Assembly: GCA_030692355.1 (NCBI GenBank)
Contig: JAUYCF010000061.1
Location: 1-47,139 of the forward strand
Length of the DNA stretch: 47,139 nucleotides
Origin: Thiobacillus sp.
GTDB lineage: Bacteria; Pseudomonadota; Gammaproteobacteria; Burkholderiales; Thiobacillaceae
Direction of reading: 5' to 3'
In this document: piece by piece, positions 42,655 through 47,139 of the stretch
Layout of the letters: every line of letters starts with the position of its first letter
Numbering within the stretch: position 1 is the stretch's first letter
Position numbers and translations under genes: made by a program
Notes under the pieces: generated by a model
The model's database searches: none
What the model was told of the DNA's origin: nothing
Seen by the model: only the letters and a program-made list of their open reading frames with translations

Positions 42655-43197
42655 ATGGCGCTTAAAGCCACCATCTATAAAGCCGACCTGCAGATTGCCG
42701 ACATGGATCGGCACGTCTACGCCGACCACGCGCTGACTATCGCGCGCCATCCCTCCGAAACCGACGAGCGCATGATGGCGCGGGTGCTGGCCTATGCGCT
42801 TTACGCCCAGGACGGCATCGCCTTTACCAAGGGGCTGTTCGAGGTCGACGAGCCGGAAGTGTGGGTGAAGAGCCTGACCGACGAAATCGACTTGTGGATC
42901 GACCTCGGACAGCCCGACGATGCGCGCATTCGCCGCGCCTGCGGCCGCGCCGGGCAGGTCGTGGTGCTGTGCTACAGCAGCAGCTGCGACGTGTGGTGGA
43001 AGCAGATCGCCAGCAAACTCACGCGCTTTGCCAATCTGACCGTGCTGCAGCTGCCTGCCGAAACCAGCCAGGCGCTGGCCGCCTTGGCCGAACGCGGCAT
43101 GCGCCTGCAATGCATGGTGCAGGACGGCGAAATCTGGATTAATACCGACAAGGAGAGCGTGCCGGTGAAGCTGATTTCGCTCCAGGCGGCACGCTGA
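42655..43197 (+). CDS. yaeQ: YaeQ family protein
   Basis: 180 aa, normal YaeQ length. Typical stretches: MALKATIYKADLQIADMDRH, HPSETDERMMARVLAYALYA, DEPEVWVKSLTDEIDLWIDL, then GQPDDARIRRACGRA. YaeQ has a PD-(D/E)XK nuclease-like fold but no settled biochemical role; early links to transcription antitermination were not confirmed. It ends 3 bases before the end of the convergent lipoprotein gene. Confidence 0.92.
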   Translation: MALKATIYKADLQIADMDRHVYADHALTIARHPSETDERMMARVLAYALYAQDGIAFTKGLFEVDEPEVWVKSLTDEIDLWIDLGQPDDARIRRACGRAGQVVVLCYSSSCDVWWKQIASKLTRFANLTVLQLPAETSQALAALAERGMRLQCMVQDGEIWINTDKESVPVKLISLQAAR

Positions 43198-43200
43198 GCG

Positions 43201-43785
43201 TCATTTTTCCGGCGGACAGTTCTTGATGCACACCGTTTCGGTCACTCGCTGTCCGCCACAGCCGATAAAACAGGCATCGTAGGCGGGCAGGCAGCCGCAG
43301 TCGACCTGGCAGTTCTCGGCTGCAAGCCGCGCCCTCACGCCTTCTCGCGTCGGTATCGCCGGCTCGCGATACGGTGGCGGGAAATATATTCCCGGCCAGG
43401 GATCCCACCAGTAGGGGTGGCGGTAGGGATAGCTGTAGGGATAGCTGTAGGGATAGCTGCGCAGCCATTCGAAATGCAGTTCCATTTCATGGTGGCGCAG
43501 CGCCGCGGCATACTGCCTCAGATCGAGTCCGTATTGCTTCAGTGCCTCCGCATAGCGCGCTTCCACCTGTGGCTCGATGTCCTTCACACAGGCCCGGTAG
43601 CGGGCCTGGCAATCGGCCTGGCACGCGTTCTTTCGGGCCTCGCAGTCCGCCACGCAGGCCCGGCCCTGCGCATCGGTCGGCGGAATCAGGCGAATCGTCG
43701 TCTGATACTGCGGCGTGGCGCAGCCTGCCAAGGCGGCGAGCAGAACCAATGCAGCGAAGGAGAACGTCAGGGCAGGCAGGCGCAT
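43201..43785 (-). CDS. Cys-rich lipoprotein with PYSY repeats
   Basis: 194 aa. A lipoprotein signal peptide ends in LAALAGC (C22). Next comes a Cys-rich helical stretch with CVADCEARKNACQADCQARY, then a proline/tyrosine-rich low-complexity segment (SYPYSYPYSYPYRHPYWWDP) and a C-terminal Cys cluster (CQVDCGCLPAYDACFIGCGG). The repeated YPYS is encoded by three perfect 12-bp tandem units (43434-43469). GGAG stands 7 bases before the ATG at 43785. Probably an envelope structural or surface protein; no family recognised. Confidence 0.7.
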   Translation of the reverse strand: MRLPALTFSFAALVLLAALAGCATPQYQTTIRLIPPTDAQGRACVADCEARKNACQADCQARYRACVKDIEPQVEARYAEALKQYGLDLRQYAAALRHHEMELHFEWLRSYPYSYPYSYPYRHPYWWDPWPGIYFPPPYREPAIPTREGVRARLAAENCQVDCGCLPAYDACFIGCGGQRVTETVCIKNCPPEK

Positions 43786-43813
43786 CAGGCACTCCAAACA
43801 CACACTTATCTGA

Positions 43814-44710
43814 TCATAGACATTTTTCGGATGACTGCGGGCCAAGAAAACGCCCTTCGAGCTCCTGCAGGTTGAGTTCCCGCAGGATCTGCTGCAGGCG
43901 GGTACCCGCGTTCCCGCGCGGCGCATCGGTCCGGGTGGCGATGATGAGCTCGTTCTTCAGCGAATGCTCCCAACCGACGAGTTCGGTCACGGTAATCTGG
44001 TAGCCGTGCGATTCCAGCTGCAGGCAGCGCAGCACGTTGGTGAGATGGCTGCCGAATTCGCGCGTGTGGAGCGGATGGCGCCAGATTTCCGATAGCGGCG
44101 TTTTTCCTAATGATTCGTTCTTGTGCTTGCGCAGGACAGCGGCGACCTCCGCCTGGCAGCACGGCACCAGCACGATGTGGCGGGCCTGCTTGGCCAGCGC
44201 AAACCGGATCGCGTCGTCGGTTGCCGTATTGCAGGCGTGCAGCGCGGTGACGATGTCGATGGTGGGCGGCAATCGGTCCGATCCGATCGATTCCGCCACC
44301 GTTGCGTTGAGGAACGTCATGCGCGCGAACCCCAGCCGCACGGCCAGCTCGCGTGACTTCTCCACCAGTTCGTCGCGCGTTTCGATGCCGAAGATGTGGC
44401 CGCCGGGGCGCTCCTTCAGAAACAGGTCGTACAGGATGAAACCCAGATAAGACTTGCCCGCACCGTGGTCGGCCAGCGTCAGCGTGTCCTGCCGGGCCAG
44501 CACCTCGTTCAGCAGCGGCTCGATGAAATTGCACAGGTGATACACCTGCTTCAGCTTGCGGCGGCTGTCCTGGTTGAGCTTGCCGTCGCGCGTCAGGATG
44601 TGCAGTTCCTTCAGCAGTTCGATCGACTGGCCGGGACGCAGCACATCCGCCAGCGGGTCGCTGAAACCTGGCTTGGACGCGGGGGCGGCAGCAGGGCGGG
44701 GGCGCTTCAT
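43814..44710 (-). CDS. Class I SAM-dependent methyltransferase
   Basis: 298 aa. The SAM-binding motif is LTLADHGAGKSYLGFILYDL, followed by FGIETRDELVEKSRELA as motif II, DIVTALHACNTATDDAIRFA, and the CC motif HIVLVPCCQAEVAAVLRK. This layout (AC or HACD plus PCCQ) matches the Methyltransf_32 group, some of which modify tRNA. The substrate is not known. The ATG at 44710 was chosen because the upstream in-frame extension is not conserved-looking. Its stop codon lies 28 bases before the lipoprotein start, on the same strand. Confidence 0.8.
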   Translation of the reverse strand: MKRPRPAAAPASKPGFSDPLADVLRPGQSIELLKELHILTRDGKLNQDSRRKLKQVYHLCNFIEPLLNEVLARQDTLTLADHGAGKSYLGFILYDLFLKERPGGHIFGIETRDELVEKSRELAVRLGFARMTFLNATVAESIGSDRLPPTIDIVTALHACNTATDDAIRFALAKQARHIVLVPCCQAEVAAVLRKHKNESLGKTPLSEIWRHPLHTREFGSHLTNVLRCLQLESHGYQITVTELVGWEHSLKNELIIATRTDAPRGNAGTRLQQILRELNLQELEGRFLGPQSSEKCL

Positions 44711-45164
44711 GCCGCACCGAGCCGGATATGGATCGCGAGGTCGATTCTGGTTCGTCGGGCGTATTCCAGCATTTGCAGCGGTTCGTTCATGGCTTGGCAA
44801 TGGCAGGGGAAAAGCCGAAGGGTACCCCATCAGGTTCCGTGCCGTTGCAGGAGGTCCGCCCCGGCCCGATGCCGTGGAAATTGCCATGATGCAAAATTCG
44901 TGTCGGGCATGCCCGTAGGTCGGCAATACCTTGCCGACAGAAATCTGGTGCGAAATTTGCGGCGAGGACTGTCCCCGGCAAGCTCCCGCAAATGGCGCCT
45001 CACCCATTCTGGCGGGAGAGGCGGCCTCGCGACGATGGAATAAATCCGCGTTTCACGGGATCCCTGGCGCGAATTCTGCTCTATGTCACCCGGTGCGGCG
45101 GCACGCTTGGTGTAACATTCGTGCCACATAATTTCCAGTAATCTGGATGAAGAGGAAGACGGAA
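44711..45164. other. Non-coding stretch upstream of epsD
   Basis: About 450 bases between the divergent methyltransferase and epsD genes. The open frames here lack ribosome sites and coding character. One clear hairpin, GTCGGCAA-TACC-TTGCCGAC, lies at 44919-44938. Both promoters should lie here, but I could not place boxes with confidence. Confidence 0.5.
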
Positions 45165-46100
45165 ATGCACGGTGTCAAGAAATTGTATCTGCCCTTGCTG
45201 GTTGCCGTTCTGGTTGTCGGCTGCGGCGACAAGAAGGACGATGCAGCAACCGGGGAAAAGGCCCCCGCCCAGGCGGCGGCCAAGGTCAACGGCACCGAAC
45301 TGACGGTGGATCAAGTGAACTACGCGCTGCAGCGCATCCCCAATCTCGATCAGGAGCAGATCAAGGCGGCTTCGCTGCAGATGGTGCGCAACCTGGTCGA
45401 CCAGGAAGTGATTGCGCAGAAGGCACTGGCCGACAAGCTGGACCGCGACCCCGCAGTGACGCAGGCGCTGGACGCGGCGCGGCGCCAGATCCTGGCCGAG
45501 GCCTACATGAGCCGCAAGCTGGGCACGCCGGCCGAGCCGTCCGACGCCGAGGTGGCGGACTATTTCGACCAGCACCCGGAGCTGTTTGCCAGGCGCAAGA
45601 TTTATCACCTGCAGGAAATTTCGATCAAGGCGCCGAAAGACAAGCACGACGCGATACGTGCCCAGCTGGGCGCATCCGGAACGCTGGAAGATTTTGCCAC
45701 CTGGCTGAAGGCTGAAAACCTGCCGGTGAAATCGGCGCAGGGCGTGAAAACGGCCGAGCAGTTGCCGCTGCAGATGCTGACCCAGCTGGCCAAAATGCCC
45801 GACGGCCAGGCCATGGTGGTGAATGCGCCGGACGGCCTGATGGTGATCGTTCTGGCCGATTCGCAGATGCAGCCGGTGACGCTGGAGCAGGTCAAACCCG
45901 CCATCGCACGTCTGCTGCAGACACAGGCGCGCCAGAAGGTGGCCAAGGCCGAGATGGATACGCTGAAAGCTGCCGCCAAGATTGAGTACATGGGCGAGTT
46001 TGCCGACGCCGGCAAGGAAGCGGCTGCCGCGGCGCCTGCCGAGCCCGCTGCCGCCCCTGACGCCGACGCGATCAGCAAAGGCGTTTCCGGCCTGAAGTAA
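45165..46100 (+). CDS. epsD: EpsD family peptidyl-prolyl isomerase-like lipoprotein
   Basis: 311 aa. A lipoprotein signal ends in VAVLVVGC (C20), followed by a charged linker GDKKDD. The SurA/parvulin-type N-terminal helical domain reads VNGTELTVDQVNYALQRIPN, then MVRNLVDQEVIAQKALADKL; a degenerate isomerase domain follows (KIYHLQEISIKAPKDKHDAI). EpsD proteins belong to exopolysaccharide loci that often carry exosortase systems. The ATG at 45165 was chosen because GAGG stands about 9 bases before it; one 18 bases upstream has no ribosome site. The Ala-rich tail (EAAAAAPAEPAAAPDADA) is low complexity. Confidence 0.8.
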   Translation: MHGVKKLYLPLLVAVLVVGCGDKKDDAATGEKAPAQAAAKVNGTELTVDQVNYALQRIPNLDQEQIKAASLQMVRNLVDQEVIAQKALADKLDRDPAVTQALDAARRQILAEAYMSRKLGTPAEPSDAEVADYFDQHPELFARRKIYHLQEISIKAPKDKHDAIRAQLGASGTLEDFATWLKAENLPVKSAQGVKTAEQLPLQMLTQLAKMPDGQAMVVNAPDGLMVIVLADSQMQPVTLEQVKPAIARLLQTQARQKVAKAEMDTLKAAAKIEYMGEFADAGKEAAAAAPAEPAAAPDADAISKGVSGLK

Positions 46101-46150
46101 ATTAGAGAAGCAAGGAATCGCCGGCCACGCCTACGGCTGGCTACATATAA

Positions 46151-46255
46151 TATATACGCACCCGCAACCTGTGGGCGCCCATCGTCGCGCATGCCGTCAG
46201 CAACGGCCTGCTCGGCGTTTATATGGTGACCACCGGCCAGTGGCGTTTCTGGTGA
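46151..46255 (+). pseudogene. C-terminal remnant of a CPBP (CAAX-type) intramembrane protease gene
   Basis: 34 open codons end at TGA (46253-46255) and read RNLWAPIVAHAVSNGLLGVY, then MVTTGQWRFW. This is the characteristic last helix of CPBP proteases (motif WxxxxxHxxxN: W, H and N are present). A stop codon lies just upstream and nothing else of the gene remains. Such proteases often accompany exosortase/PEP-CTERM polysaccharide loci, which suits its place between epsD and gmd. Confidence 0.7.
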
Positions 46256-46309
46256 GCGTAGTCATCGGCTTTGACCGGGATCGTTCATTCCGGGCGCGAG
46301 ATGCCTGAA

Positions 46310-46364
46310 GTAGGGTGCACTCCGTGCACCTTCGAGTGTCAATTGGTGCACAGAGTACACCCTG
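46310..46364. repeat. GTAGGGTGCAC palindromic repeat, degenerate copy
   Basis: Arms 46310-46330 and 46345-46364 are inverted copies with about three mismatches and a 14-base spacer, the same family as the repeats at 5315 and 37062. A T run follows on the plus strand, so it could act as a terminator before gmd. The rest of the gap 46256-46563 shows no gene. Confidence 0.75.
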
Positions 46365-46524
46365 CTTTTTCACCCCCTTGTCCATTCCCCTTCCTTCCCA
46401 TCGAGGTGGCGGACAACAGCTCCACTCTGGTGACGGCAAACACGAGTACGTTTTCCCGGGTACCCGGGCTTAGGGTTGGAAACTGCCTCTGACAAAAGAA
46501 ATGACAGGTGGGCGTGAAAGATAA

Positions 46525-47139
<615 letters not shown>

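Noticed and set aside
43434..43469. Possible CRISPR-like or regulatory tandem repeat
   Set aside because: The 12-bp units have no spacers and lie in frame inside the lipoprotein gene, so they are a coding repeat.
44711..45164. Several short frames in the gap before epsD
   Set aside because: None has a ribosome site, coding-like composition on one strand, or a recognisable motif.

Overview
The window is GC-rich chromosomal DNA that looks betaproteobacterial. The housekeeping proteins (PyrD class 2, AroC, RluA, cytochrome c4, glutathione-dependent formaldehyde oxidation, YaeQ) and an EpsD-type exopolysaccharide lipoprotein next to gmd would suit a Thiobacillus/Nitrosomonadales-like organism. 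That placement is inference from protein character; there is no rRNA here to confirm it. Gene starts follow AGGA/GGAG-type ribosome binding sites in most places.

Layout. 1-760: a minus-strand stable-RNA unit (tRNA-Ala-GGC, a 61-aa membrane protein, tRNA-Glu-TTC, terminator) beside an insertion-sequence-like end. 782-3781: a minus-strand operon ald-sseB-glcD-like. 3849-5108: an accessory cassette with a winged-helix/nucleotidyltransferase (MNT) gene, a HEPN gene and a third small gene, preceded by a repeated-hexamer operator candidate. 5403-9046: pyrD, a dicarboxylate symporter and, divergently, a D-Ala-D-Ala carboxypeptidase. 9256-12771: a 1171-aa protein that I read as a candidate pyrophosphate-dependent PEP carboxykinase.

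13150-16010 is a degraded toxin-antitoxin island: brnT/brnA, a vapC with an internal stop plus its Phd-type antitoxin, copies of a chimeric repeat, and a displaced 3' piece of the dihydrolipoyl dehydrogenase gene; an intact cytochrome c4 gene sits in the middle. 16029-21460 is a pyruvate-dehydrogenase-type operon (E1 alpha, E1 beta, then E2 and E3 fused in one 999-aa polypeptide). A small element carrying a four-helix-bundle gene and bounded by perfect inverted repeats lies between E1 beta and E2-E3. 21573-28214 holds an M17 aminopeptidase, rluA, an exported protein, a MITE-like element, an acetolactate-synthase-like enzyme with a CBS protein, and fghA. 28399-35282 holds adhC, transaldolase, aroC, a phospholipase-D-type protein and a membrane adenylate cyclase. 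35401-44710 holds a Cys-rich exported protein, an MFS transporter, a pyruvyltransferase-like protein, a Lon-like protease, YbaK, a membrane aspartic protease, a cold-shock protein, YaeQ, a Cys-rich lipoprotein and a methyltransferase. 45165-end is the edge of an exopolysaccharide locus (epsD, a CPBP-protease remnant, gmd cut by the window end).

The most notable points are the E2-E3 fusion with its element-interrupted operon, the PPi-PEPCK candidate, the three-gene MNT/HEPN cassette, brnT with no standard start codon at the expected position, and the number of palindromic dispersed repeats that have settled between co-transcribed genes. No CRISPR array, rRNA, complete insertion sequence or replication origin was seen.
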